From CBDBIG01 sp965205845 [NCBI: bacterium] (GTDB taxonomy: Bacteria; SAR324), in NCBI GenBank assembly GCA_965205845.1, contig CBDBIG010000002.1, positions 310,001-374,000 of the forward strand: DNA of 64,000 bases, in the 5' to 3' direction. Position 1 is the first letter of the stretch. Every line of letters starts with the position of its first letter. The notes under the pieces are model-generated. The model was given only the letters and a program-made list of their open reading frames with translations. It did no database searches and was not told the origin of the DNA. Positions 26,725 to 34,655 of this stretch are shown one piece after another. The position numbers and the translations under genes are program-made.

Positions 26725-29307
26725 TTATTTGGCAACAATATTGATGAGTTTGTTACCAATGGCAATCATTTTAAGGATGCGTTTGCCTTCCAAGGCCTGC
26801 ACAATTTTGGGTTGTTTTAGTGCTTGTTCTTGCATGTTTTTAGTGGTTATAGCGCTGGAAACTTGGAGGCGATCGCGCACTTTGCCGTTCACTTGTACTA
26901 CCAGCACAACGTTATGTTGCCGTGCTAGGGCAGCATTGAATCGGGGCCATGCCTGGGTATGAATGCTTTTGCCTGGGTGTCGTTGTTGCCAGAGCTCTTC
27001 GGTAATAAAAGGTGCTGCAGGTGCCAGCATAAGCAACAGCATATCCACGCACTGTGCCCATGCCTTGCTTTGCCTACCTACGGTTGCTCGCAGGTTTTTC
27101 ATGGTATTCCGTAATGTCATGAGCGCCGCCAGCATGGTGTTGTACTTAAAGGCGGCGTAGTCGGCACCGACCTTTTGCAAGGTTTGGTGTGCTGCTTGCT
27201 GCAAAGACCGTTCAGCGGTTTTTTGTGCCTTTGCATCCTCTATTGGCGTGCTCTCGTTTGGATTGCCTTGCGTGCCAAGTGCCAAGTGCCACACATCGTT
27301 TAAAAAACGCCGCATGCCTTCGAGCCCACTGGGGTTCCATGGCCCACCTTGATCCCAGGGACCAATAAACATCAAGTAGGTGCGTAGGGTATCTGCGCCG
27401 TATTGTTGTACAAGGGCATCTGGGTTAATCACATTGCCCCGGGATTTTGACATTTTTTCATTGTCTGTCCCCAAAATCATTCCCTGGTTGTAAAGGCGCT
27501 TAATGGGTTCTGGGTAGGGCATGGCACCCGCTTGATGCAGGGCGTGGGCAAAAAAGCGAAAATACAACAGGTGCATAATGGCGTGCTCAATTCCGCCTGT
27601 ATATTGGTCGATAGGCAGCCATTTTTTCAATAACGCTGCATCCCAGGGCACATCGTGAGGCCCAATGGGTTCCCCTTTTTTCCAATAGGGCGAAAGATAG
27701 GCATACATGTACCAAGACGAGCAGATAAAGGTATCCATGGTATCGGTTTCGCGCATGGCAGGTCCTTGGCATTTTGGGCAGCGGGCTTCCAAAAAGCCTT
27801 GATGGTGCTTAAGTGGACTCTCTCCAGTGGGTTGAAAAGTGGCATCCTCAGGCAACAGCACGGGCAGTTCTTGGTAGGGCACCGGTTGTTGGCCGCACTG
27901 GGCACAGTACACAATGGGAATGGGGGTCCCCCACATGCGTTGGCGTGAAATAAGCCAATCGCGCAGGCGGTAGTTTATCTTGCATTCACCCATCCCTTGC
28001 AGCCGTAACTCCTCGGCTGCGGCATAAAAACTTTTGGGCCATACACTGCCATCGATTTGGGCGTTGGTGTTAAACACTTGCGTGCCTTCTTTGGCACTAT
28101 AGGCTTCTTGCCAGTTTTCAGCCTGCTGTTGCCAGCGAGGGTTTTGTGCTTGCTCCTTTGCGCTGGCAGGGCGGATCACTGCGCGAATGGGCAGCTGATA
28201 GCGTTTAGCAAAGGAAAAATCGCGCGCATCATGGGCAGGGACAGCCATAATGGCACCCGTACCGTAACCCACCAGCACATAGTCGGCCACCCAAATGGGT
28301 ACTTTTTCTTGATTGATGGGGTTAATGGCGTAGGCACCCGTAAACACACCATCGCGCTCGCGTTTTTCGCTATTGCGTTCAATTTCCGTTTTGTCCATGG
28401 CCTGCTGGCAGTATGCTCTTACGGTATTACGCTGGGCTTGGGTGGTAATGCTTTGCACCATGGGATGCTCTGGTGAAAGCACGCAAAATGTAATTCCGCC
28501 AACGGTATCGGGACGGGTGGTAAACACCTCTATGGTTGTTTGTGCAGGGTTGGCATCCAAGGGAGCCGCGTTTTCAAGGGGCAGTTTTAGCACCACCCCC
28601 TCAGAGCGTCCTATCCAATTTTTTTGCATGGTTTTCACCGCTTCAGGCCATTCCATGTCATCAAAGCGCAGCAGCTTTTCAGCATATTGCGTAATGCGAT
28701 ACTTCCACTGGGCGAGGTTTTTTTTGATTACCGTGGTGTTGCAACGTTCGCATACCTTGTCTTCTCCCACTACCTGTTCGCGCGCCAAGGTGGTATTGCA
28801 GCTGGGACAAAAATCGACGGGTGCCTCTTCGCGGTAAGCCAGCCCCATGTCATAAAACTTTAAAAACGCCCACTGGCTCCATTTGTAGTATTCGGGGTCG
28901 CAGCTCACAATTTCGTTTTTCCAAGACCACATTGCCCCCATGCTGCGCAGCTGTTCGCGCATGCGCGTAATGTTTTCGTAGGTCCATTTGCGTGGATGAA
29001 CGCCATTTTTAATGGCAGCATTTTCAGCAGGCAGGCCAAAGGCATCAAAACCAATGGGAAAAAATACGTTATGCCCCTTCATGCGCTTAAAGCGGGCACC
29101 TGCATCCGACGGTGCCATGGCATACCAGTGACCAATGTGCAAATTGCCTGATGGGTAAGGCAGCATGGTTAGCCAATAAAAGGTTTTGCCTGTGGGCTTG
29201 GCATGCAAGGCATAGAGGCCATCGGTTTCCCACTGTGCCTTCCAATGTGCCTCTATTTGGGCGGGGTTGTAGGTGGCGGGGTTTTCCGTGGTGGTAGCTT
29301 CGATCAT
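26725..29307 (-). CDS. leuS: Leucyl-tRNA synthetase
   Basis: An 860-residue class I synthetase of normal bacterial length. It carries the HIGH motif PYPSGNLHIGHWYAM (about 51-65), the inserted editing domain with TTRPDTVGGITF and the YGTGAIMAVPAHDARDF region, zinc-type Cys pairs (FCPSC, CERC), the KMSKS motif NEKMSKSRGNVINP (about 620), and the C-terminal tRNA-binding end (VQVNGKVRDRL). It charges tRNA-Leu and edits misacylated products. A bidirectional terminator lies downstream. Confidence 0.97.
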   Translation of the reverse strand: MIEATTTENPATYNPAQIEAHWKAQWETDGLYALHAKPTGKTFYWLTMLPYPSGNLHIGHWYAMAPSDAGARFKRMKGHNVFFPIGFDAFGLPAENAAIKNGVHPRKWTYENITRMREQLRSMGAMWSWKNEIVSCDPEYYKWSQWAFLKFYDMGLAYREEAPVDFCPSCNTTLAREQVVGEDKVCERCNTTVIKKNLAQWKYRITQYAEKLLRFDDMEWPEAVKTMQKNWIGRSEGVVLKLPLENAAPLDANPAQTTIEVFTTRPDTVGGITFCVLSPEHPMVQSITTQAQRNTVRAYCQQAMDKTEIERNSEKRERDGVFTGAYAINPINQEKVPIWVADYVLVGYGTGAIMAVPAHDARDFSFAKRYQLPIRAVIRPASAKEQAQNPRWQQQAENWQEAYSAKEGTQVFNTNAQIDGSVWPKSFYAAAEELRLQGMGECKINYRLRDWLISRQRMWGTPIPIVYCAQCGQQPVPYQELPVLLPEDATFQPTGESPLKHHQGFLEARCPKCQGPAMRETDTMDTFICSSWYMYAYLSPYWKKGEPIGPHDVPWDAALLKKWLPIDQYTGGIEHAIMHLLYFRFFAHALHQAGAMPYPEPIKRLYNQGMILGTDNEKMSKSRGNVINPDALVQQYGADTLRTYLMFIGPWDQGGPWNPSGLEGMRRFLNDVWHLALGTQGNPNESTPIEDAKAQKTAERSLQQAAHQTLQKVGADYAAFKYNTMLAALMTLRNTMKNLRATVGRQSKAWAQCVDMLLLMLAPAAPFITEELWQQRHPGKSIHTQAWPRFNAALARQHNVVLVVQVNGKVRDRLQVSSAITTKNMQEQALKQPKIVQALEGKRILKMIAIGNKLINIVAK

Positions 29308-29392
29308 AAGTATGCGTAGGGATAAAAATACTTTTTTAAAATTAAATCTTAAGGTTGCGCCTTAAATATATTTAATATAGTATTATAGAGAC

Positions 29393-29530
29393 ATGGATGT
29401 TTTAGGGTTCCTGCACTTGACCATGTTGGTAACGACCCCTATTAGCCATCAAATTGGTTTTTGGTTTTGGGGAAAAGCACGCGAGTACCCTTTAATGTTG
29501 CCATGGATAATGGCGTTATTATTTACGTGA
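29393..29530 (+). CDS. Possible small membrane peptide
   Basis: In the 320-base gap between leuS and the RCC1-repeat gene there is a 45-codon frame starting MDVLGFLHLTMLVTTPISHQ and ending LMLPWIMALLFT, hydrophobic at both ends. It is preceded by very AT-rich DNA (29329-29388, with tttaatatagtattatagag resembling a -10 region) that may serve as promoter. No ribosome binding site or known family is evident. Confidence 0.3.
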   Translation: MDVLGFLHLTMLVTTPISHQIGFWFWGKAREYPLMLPWIMALLFT

Positions 29531-29626
29531 ATTTTGGATTGAATAGCAATGGTGCAAACGCCGTGATGGTGTCGGTTTGCTGGCTTTGCATTTTATCTAA
29601 AGAGTCATGAAGAAAGGGTTTTTTCG

Positions 29627-30967
29627 ATGTCCACACAAGGCTATCACAGTTTGTGGTGCGTATTCTCCAAAAACATTGCCATGGCTATGGTGTTGACCAG
29701 TGTTTTTTTTCTATTTGGCTGCTCCGACGGTGGGGGATCTCCTGGCCTGGCAAGCACGAATGAGACGTCATCTGCTGCCTCCTCCGGTGCCTCTGGGGCA
29801 ATTCCAAACCCTGGAGGTACGACTAAAAATTTTCCGACCGTCATGAGCAGAAATGATAGGCTGACATGCATCCTCAAAAACAATCGCGTGTTTTGCTTGC
29901 GTGTCTCCCCTTCGAGGTCGTCCACAGCGCCCGTCGCGTTTCACGAAATTACCATGCCAACCCAACCCGCAGGCACAACCCAGGAAGCATCCACAATTAC
30001 CGCGGTGGCTGTTGGCGGACCTGAGAATGGTTGTGTTATTCGCGATGGGCGCACTATTTGCTGGGGAATCCGTTTAGACGAGACCCTCGAAACGAAGCGC
30101 CTCTCTAACACGACCTATTCAAAATCTGAGGGTAGGTATATAAGAGCTATCCCCAATGGGGCGAGTAGTGTAGGCATTGGTCCCCATACGGGCTGCATTA
30201 TCGACAAGGCAACCACATGCTGGGGGAACAACACCTATGGCCAATTGGGCGACGGAACAAATCATCCTGGGAGTTATGTTGTATCCCCAGAAGGTTTGTC
30301 GAGCGAGGTTAGCGCGATTCGCATTGGGGGCATTCATGCTTGTGCCATCGTCAATGGGGCTGCCAAATGTTGGGGGAGCGACGTAGCTGGGAAATTGCTA
30401 CCTCCTCGCGTCAACAACCCTTACGCCCCCACACAAGTGCAAGGGCTTGAGAGTGGGGTCAAAGCGATCTCGTTGAGTGGTGGTTCCCATATCTGTGCCT
30501 TGGTAAAAAGGAGTGTAAGACCCAAGACAAGTGCCGTGTGCTGGGGACGCAACAACTACGGCCAACTGGGCAATGGCAACACCACCGACCAACTCGTGCC
30601 TGTGTCCGTGTTGATTCCAGGAGGGATTGGTCTCGAGGTAGAAGCGGTGAGTGTTGGTCATCATCACAGTTGCGCCGTGGTCGAGGGACGCGCCATGTGC
30701 TGGGGACGCAATGACCACGGCCAACTGGGTTCTGTGCCAGTCCAAGTAATTGGCACCACCTCTACCAACCAATCTGTGCCAATCCCTGTACCAGGGCTGC
30801 AAGGTCAAATAACGGCGATATCTGCATCGAAGTATCAGAGCTGTGCCCTTGTTGCCGATGGCAAAATTTATTGTTGGGGAAAGCATGGTGATAGTGGAGG
30901 CAACTTTTTAGACTCTGCTCTACTCCCTGTCACTCCCACTCGAGTGATGATCAATTTTGAAAAGTAG
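29627..30967 (+). CDS. Lipoprotein with RCC1 (regulator of chromosome condensation) repeats
   Basis: The 446-residue protein opens with a hydrophobic signal ending in the lipobox LFGCS, so it should be lipid-anchored on the outside of the inner membrane or in the outer membrane. After a Ser/Ala/Gly linker come repeated RCC1 blades: ACAIVNGAAKCWGSD, VCWGRNNYGQLGNGNTTDQ, CAVVEGRAMCWGRNDHGQLG, CALVADGKIYCWGK. Each blade has the Cys-Trp-Gly turn. RCC1-type seven-bladed propellers are binding platforms; in bacteria such extracellular versions are common but mostly uncharacterised. It ends with a strong terminator. Confidence 0.88.
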   Translation: MSTQGYHSLWCVFSKNIAMAMVLTSVFFLFGCSDGGGSPGLASTNETSSAASSGASGAIPNPGGTTKNFPTVMSRNDRLTCILKNNRVFCLRVSPSRSSTAPVAFHEITMPTQPAGTTQEASTITAVAVGGPENGCVIRDGRTICWGIRLDETLETKRLSNTTYSKSEGRYIRAIPNGASSVGIGPHTGCIIDKATTCWGNNTYGQLGDGTNHPGSYVVSPEGLSSEVSAIRIGGIHACAIVNGAAKCWGSDVAGKLLPPRVNNPYAPTQVQGLESGVKAISLSGGSHICALVKRSVRPKTSAVCWGRNNYGQLGNGNTTDQLVPVSVLIPGGIGLEVEAVSVGHHHSCAVVEGRAMCWGRNDHGQLGSVPVQVIGTTSTNQSVPIPVPGLQGQITAISASKYQSCALVADGKIYCWGKHGDSGGNFLDSALLPVTPTRVMINFEK

Positions 30968-30978
30968 TGTGCACACCC

Positions 30979-31014
30979 AAAAAGGAGGTCTGCCAAGGTG
31001 GACCTCTTTTTTTT
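30979..31014 (+). terminator. Rho-independent terminator after the RCC1 gene
   Basis: Stem GAGGTC (30985-30990) and GACCTC (31001-31006), extended by flanking A and T, loop of ten bases, followed by a run of eight T (31007-31014). It also carries an A-tract upstream, so it may work for the convergent transporter gene. Confidence 0.85.
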
Positions 31015-31087
31015 CCATGGGACTTTTGGCGGGTGTGTGCCACACGCTTGAAAACAAATCGGATCACGGCCTTGTTACAAAATACCC

Positions 31088-32059
31088 TTAGGTCCCCAGC
31101 TTAACCAAGATAAGCCCGACAAAGAGCACCAGCACCCCCGGCCAAATTTCTTTTACCTTGGTTTTTTCTTGAAAAAATACCCAACCGATAGCCATGGCAA
31201 ATAGTACCTCGACCTGCTTAACCGATTCAACATACGCACTGGCAGTCAGGGTGTAAGCGTAGGTACCAAACCAGGTGCTTACCGTACCCGCAAAACCCAA
31301 AAACAAAAACTGTTTCCAGTAGCGCGGCAGTTTGGCCAATTGTGCTTTGGAAGTGTAGAGCATGTAGGGCGATATCACCAAGGTACAAGCAATATAGCCC
31401 ATGAACACAGCGTAAAAGGTGTTGGACATTTGTGCCATTTGCTTAATGAGCACCACCGACACTGCATAGCCAGCAGCAGCAAGCAACGTCCACCTTTGAC
31501 CGCCCTCGTACCAAATGGCACTCAAAGGTGCCAGCCAAGAAATATGCGCTTTTTCGATGTTGAGCAAATACACGCCCACCACTGAGATGGCCGCCCCACT
31601 TCCCCCAATCCAACCAATGGGTTCTCCATTCAGTAAATTGGCAATCAACAACAACAACACGCTCAATTTCCAAAGGGCGGTTACCAGGGAAATGGACGCC
31701 GCATGCAAGGCCTTGGAAAGGGCGTAGGTTGCCATGGATTGCGAAACTCCAAAACAAAGGATGATAACCCAAAAGGCATTTTCCACGGCAGGCACCCCTT
31801 GCCACCACACGGGAACGATGGCAAAAGGCAAAATGGTGGCCACGCGTCCCCATGCTCCCAGGTCAACACTGAAGGTATGCCCTATTTTTTTCATCATCAT
31901 ATTGCGCGCAACTTGAAAAAACGCACTGGCCAAAGCACACCAAAACCACAACAAAGTATCCACGGATGTTTTGCTTGTTGCTCCCTTCGTGTTTTGCATC
32001 AAAAAAATCGCGTGGCACTCTTGGTGAACCTCTGTCTCCTTTGGGAGATGCCAGCCCAT
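31088..32059 (-). CDS. EamA/DMT-family transporter
   Basis: The product has about ten membrane helices arranged as two EamA-like halves, for example LWFWCALASAFFQVARNMMM, VIILCFGVSQSMATYALSKA and, in the second half, FGTYAYTLTASAYVESVKQV followed by FAMAIGWVFFQEK. The second-half FFQEK loop is typical of drug/metabolite exporters of this superfamily. Substrate unknown. The frame begins at ATG 32059; an ATG at 31999 (MQNTKGATSKTS) would give a start nearer the first helix. It lies 98 bases downstream of the CPBP protease gene. Confidence 0.83.
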   Translation of the reverse strand: MGWHLPKETEVHQECHAIFLMQNTKGATSKTSVDTLLWFWCALASAFFQVARNMMMKKIGHTFSVDLGAWGRVATILPFAIVPVWWQGVPAVENAFWVIILCFGVSQSMATYALSKALHAASISLVTALWKLSVLLLLIANLLNGEPIGWIGGSGAAISVVGVYLLNIEKAHISWLAPLSAIWYEGGQRWTLLAAAGYAVSVVLIKQMAQMSNTFYAVFMGYIACTLVISPYMLYTSKAQLAKLPRYWKQFLFLGFAGTVSTWFGTYAYTLTASAYVESVKQVEVLFAMAIGWVFFQEKTKVKEIWPGVLVLFVGLILVKLGT

Positions 32060-32157
32060 CTGTGAACCATGAGATGGCGTAAGTTTTTGCTGAAATGCTT
32101 TGACCCGCTATGTTTGGGGGGAACACCTGCTTTTATAAGGTGCCAAGAGCCCTTTTT

Positions 32158-32973
32158 TTAAAGGAAAATTTTCCAGTTAAACAAGCCATGTAAAACCGCC
32201 ACTCTCAGGAGAGATTGCTTCCACCATAAGAGCCAGCTTAACGCCATGCCACCCAAAAAAGCACTGAGCAACTGTGTGCCTGGAGCGGGGACATGCAAAA
32301 GCGCAAAAAATGTGCTGACGAGCAACGCTTTGCCCAAAACAGCCCCACACAAACCCAAGTTTTGGCACTGCTTTAGCTTCTGCCAACTTGGTTGGCTGCG
32401 TTGGGCGGGCGTGAGCCAGCCCCAGAACAAGAGCCCGCGAAAAAGCCATTCTTCAATACCACCACCCAAGCCAGCCAACCAACCATTGGTGATGAACCAC
32501 GGTTGGTTTTGTTGCAACATATTCCAGCTCGGCCACGGGTCGAACGCATCGAGCAGATCAAGCATCCAATGAGGCCACCACGGTTGCAACCATGGAATAT
32601 ACAGCAAAGCCCAGCCTGCTAACAGCAAGAGTGCAAAGAGGCTGAATCCTTGGCCCACCCCGCGCAATGGCTGCCTAAACAATGGGCTAAACAATCCGTG
32701 CTGCCCTGTTTGAAGCACCACTCCCACAGTTAGCAGTAGGCTACCCCCATAAAACATAGCCCAGTGCCCAAGTGTGGGAATGCTTTGCCCTAAAACCAAA
32801 CCCAGCAAGCGCAAACCCAGCAAGCCCGCTGCCACAAAAAGCCATTGATTGCGGGTTAAAGCAGGATGTCTGCATGGGGTTGACACGTGTTTTGGATCCT
32901 TTTGATTTTGAATTTCATCAGCGGGGTTCAAAAACGCACGGTTTTTTAGAAAAAACAGCGCACCACACACCAT
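32158..32973 (-). CDS. CPBP-family intramembrane metalloprotease (CAAX/Abi)
   Basis: A multi-pass membrane protein with the two conserved motifs of the CPBP family: GGGIEEWLFRGLLFWG (the EExxxR motif) and FFALLHVP (His), followed by FLGGMALSWLLWW and VLHGLFNW, which supply the third catalytic-site position. Family members include Rce1-like prenyl proteases and bacteriocin-immunity proteins. The frame is open to 33300, but the upstream 109 codons are simply the translated 32-bp array (rich in Trp, Cys and Gly). ATG 32973 has a good GAGGA about 11 bases ahead and is the real start. Confidence 0.82.
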   Translation of the reverse strand: MVCGALFFLKNRAFLNPADEIQNQKDPKHVSTPCRHPALTRNQWLFVAAGLLGLRLLGLVLGQSIPTLGHWAMFYGGSLLLTVGVVLQTGQHGLFSPLFRQPLRGVGQGFSLFALLLLAGWALLYIPWLQPWWPHWMLDLLDAFDPWPSWNMLQQNQPWFITNGWLAGLGGGIEEWLFRGLLFWGWLTPAQRSQPSWQKLKQCQNLGLCGAVLGKALLVSTFFALLHVPAPGTQLLSAFLGGMALSWLLWWKQSLLRVAVLHGLFNWKIFL

Positions 32974-32989
32974 GAACAAAAATTTCCTC

Positions 32990-33231
32990 GGTAAAAGCAC
33001 CCCGGGCACCAACGCACCATGGGTAAAAGCACCCCGGGCACCAACGCACCATGGGTAAAAGCACCCCGGGCACCAACGCACCATGGGTAAAAGCACCCCG
33101 GGCACCACGCACCATGGGTAAAGGCACCCTCGACACCAACGCACCATGGGTAAAAGCACCCCGGGCACCAACGCACCATGGGTAAAAGCACCCTCGGCAC
33201 CAACGCACCATGGGTAAAAGCACCCCGGGCA
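32990..33231. repeat. 32-bp tandem repeat array downstream of gapA
   Basis: Seven units of 32 bases (one of 31) and a partial eighth run without spacers from 32990 to 33231, five bases before the gapA stop codon on the minus strand. The consensus contains CCCGGG and CCATGG palindromes. Variants differ by one to three bases (for example ccctcgaca in the fifth unit). It adds a spurious 109-codon extension to the CPBP frame. Confidence 0.93.
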
Positions 33232-33236
33232 AGAAT

Positions 33237-34232
33237 TTACAGCAAGTTCAAAGCCACATCCACCATGCGGTTGGAATACCCCCACTCGTTGTCGTACCAA
33301 CTAAGCACTTTGAGCAAATTACCCGAAATACTGGTGGTAGTAAGGCTATCGACAATCGAAGAATGCGGGTTGCCTTTAAAATCAATCGACACCAAAGGCA
33401 AGGTAGTGTAAGCCATGATGCCTTTGAGTTCCCCATTGGCAGCCGCTTGAAGTGCGGCATTTGCTTGCTTGGCGGTAGCCGATTTTTCTAAATTCACGGT
33501 GAGATCAACCACCGAAACCGTGGCGGTGGGCGCACGCACGGCCAGGCCATCGAACCTGCCTTTGAGCTCGGGCATGACCAACCCAATTGCCTTGGCTGCA
33601 CCCGTGCTGGTGGGAATGAGAGAAAGGGCACCTGCACGGGCACGGCGTAAATCTAGATGGGGTTGGTCTAAAATGGGTTGGTCGTTGGTGTAGGCATGCA
33701 CAGTGGTCATTAAGCCCGATACAATCCCAAAATTTTGGTGCAACACCTTGGCCAAAGGGGCCAGGCAGTTGGTGGTACACGAGGCATTGGAAACAAGATG
33801 ATGCCGCGCTTTATCGTACAGGTTAAAATTGACCCCTTTCACCACAGTCAACACTTCATCGCCCTTGGCTGGTGCGGAGAACAGGGTTTTTTTGGCTCCT
33901 GCCTGCAGATGCTTTTGACCGCCCTTGGCATCGGTAAAAATACCTGTGCATTCAAGGGCTACCTCGACCCCCAGTGCTTTCCAGGGCAACTGGGCGGGGT
34001 CGCGCTCGGCACTTACCTGAATGCGCTGGCCATTTACCACCAAAAAATCTCCTTCGGTGTACACTTCACCTGCAAAGGGGCCGTAGTTGGAATCGTATTG
34101 AAGTAGGTGCGCCAAGGTGGTGGCGTTGGCTAGGTCGTTAATCCCTTTTACCTCAAACCCATGGCGCCCTTGGCCTGCCCTAAAAACATTGCGGCCAATG
34201 CGGCCAAAGCCGTTAATTCCAAGTGCTGTCAT
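33237..34232 (-). CDS. gapA: Glyceraldehyde-3-phosphate dehydrogenase
   Basis: This glycolytic enzyme oxidises glyceraldehyde-3-phosphate to 1,3-bisphosphoglycerate. It has the NAD-binding start INGFGRIGRNVFRA, the catalytic Cys in SNASCTTNCLAPL, the conserved HAYTNDQ and GAALSLIPTSTGAAKA-type loop (here RARAGALSLIPTSTGAAKAI), and the C-terminal WYDNEWGYSNRMVD. The length (331) is standard. Its stop codon abuts the 32-bp array and the CPBP gene follows on the same strand. Confidence 0.97.
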   Translation of the reverse strand: MTALGINGFGRIGRNVFRAGQGRHGFEVKGINDLANATTLAHLLQYDSNYGPFAGEVYTEGDFLVVNGQRIQVSAERDPAQLPWKALGVEVALECTGIFTDAKGGQKHLQAGAKKTLFSAPAKGDEVLTVVKGVNFNLYDKARHHLVSNASCTTNCLAPLAKVLHQNFGIVSGLMTTVHAYTNDQPILDQPHLDLRRARAGALSLIPTSTGAAKAIGLVMPELKGRFDGLAVRAPTATVSVVDLTVNLEKSATAKQANAALQAAANGELKGIMAYTTLPLVSIDFKGNPHSSIVDSLTTTSISGNLLKVLSWYDNEWGYSNRMVDVALNLL

Positions 34233-34655
34233 GGTGCGTTTGTTTAACCTTTTTTGTGTATGGTAGCAGGGGGGTTTTGTGTCAGGAATGAAATGCTAGC
34301 CGCTTTGCTTGTGGGCCTAAGCATGGGCGGTTTGCCTTGACAATTGCCTCTCATGGCGAGTGACGAGGCAAGTACACCCAGGCGGCAACCCGCTGGTATG
34401 GCTAACATCCAACGAAAAATGTGTTAAAAGAATATAGCGCAGCCAGGCCTCATTATGCACAATTTTGTGCCATCAAAAAACCCCTTGACTGGCTTATAGG
34501 TGGCATCATCGTGTTTGAATGCGCTAAAAATGTAAGTAAGCTGCAGTCTTTAAACGCATTTGGAGCAATGGTGCACCCATATTCGACAGGTGGAGACACG
34601 TCTCCCATGTCTCCACAAGACCCCCCTATAAACGTAAGGATAAAAAATACCAACG
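34233..34655. promoter_or_regulatory. Divergent intergenic region with a 9-bp inverted repeat
   Basis: This 423-base gap separates gapA (minus) from the CoA-transferase gene (plus). Bases 34590-34598 (GTGGAGACA) and 34608-34616 (TGTCTCCAC) form a perfect inverted repeat 40 bases before the CoA-transferase start, with no T-tract after it. That position suits an operator or leader hairpin. AAGGA lies about 14 bases before the start codon. Nothing else is identifiable. Confidence 0.45.

Noticed and set aside
32974-33300. Extended N-terminus of the CPBP protease
   Set aside because: The region is the 32-bp array and gapA coding DNA read antisense, and a proper ribosome binding site precedes the later ATG.
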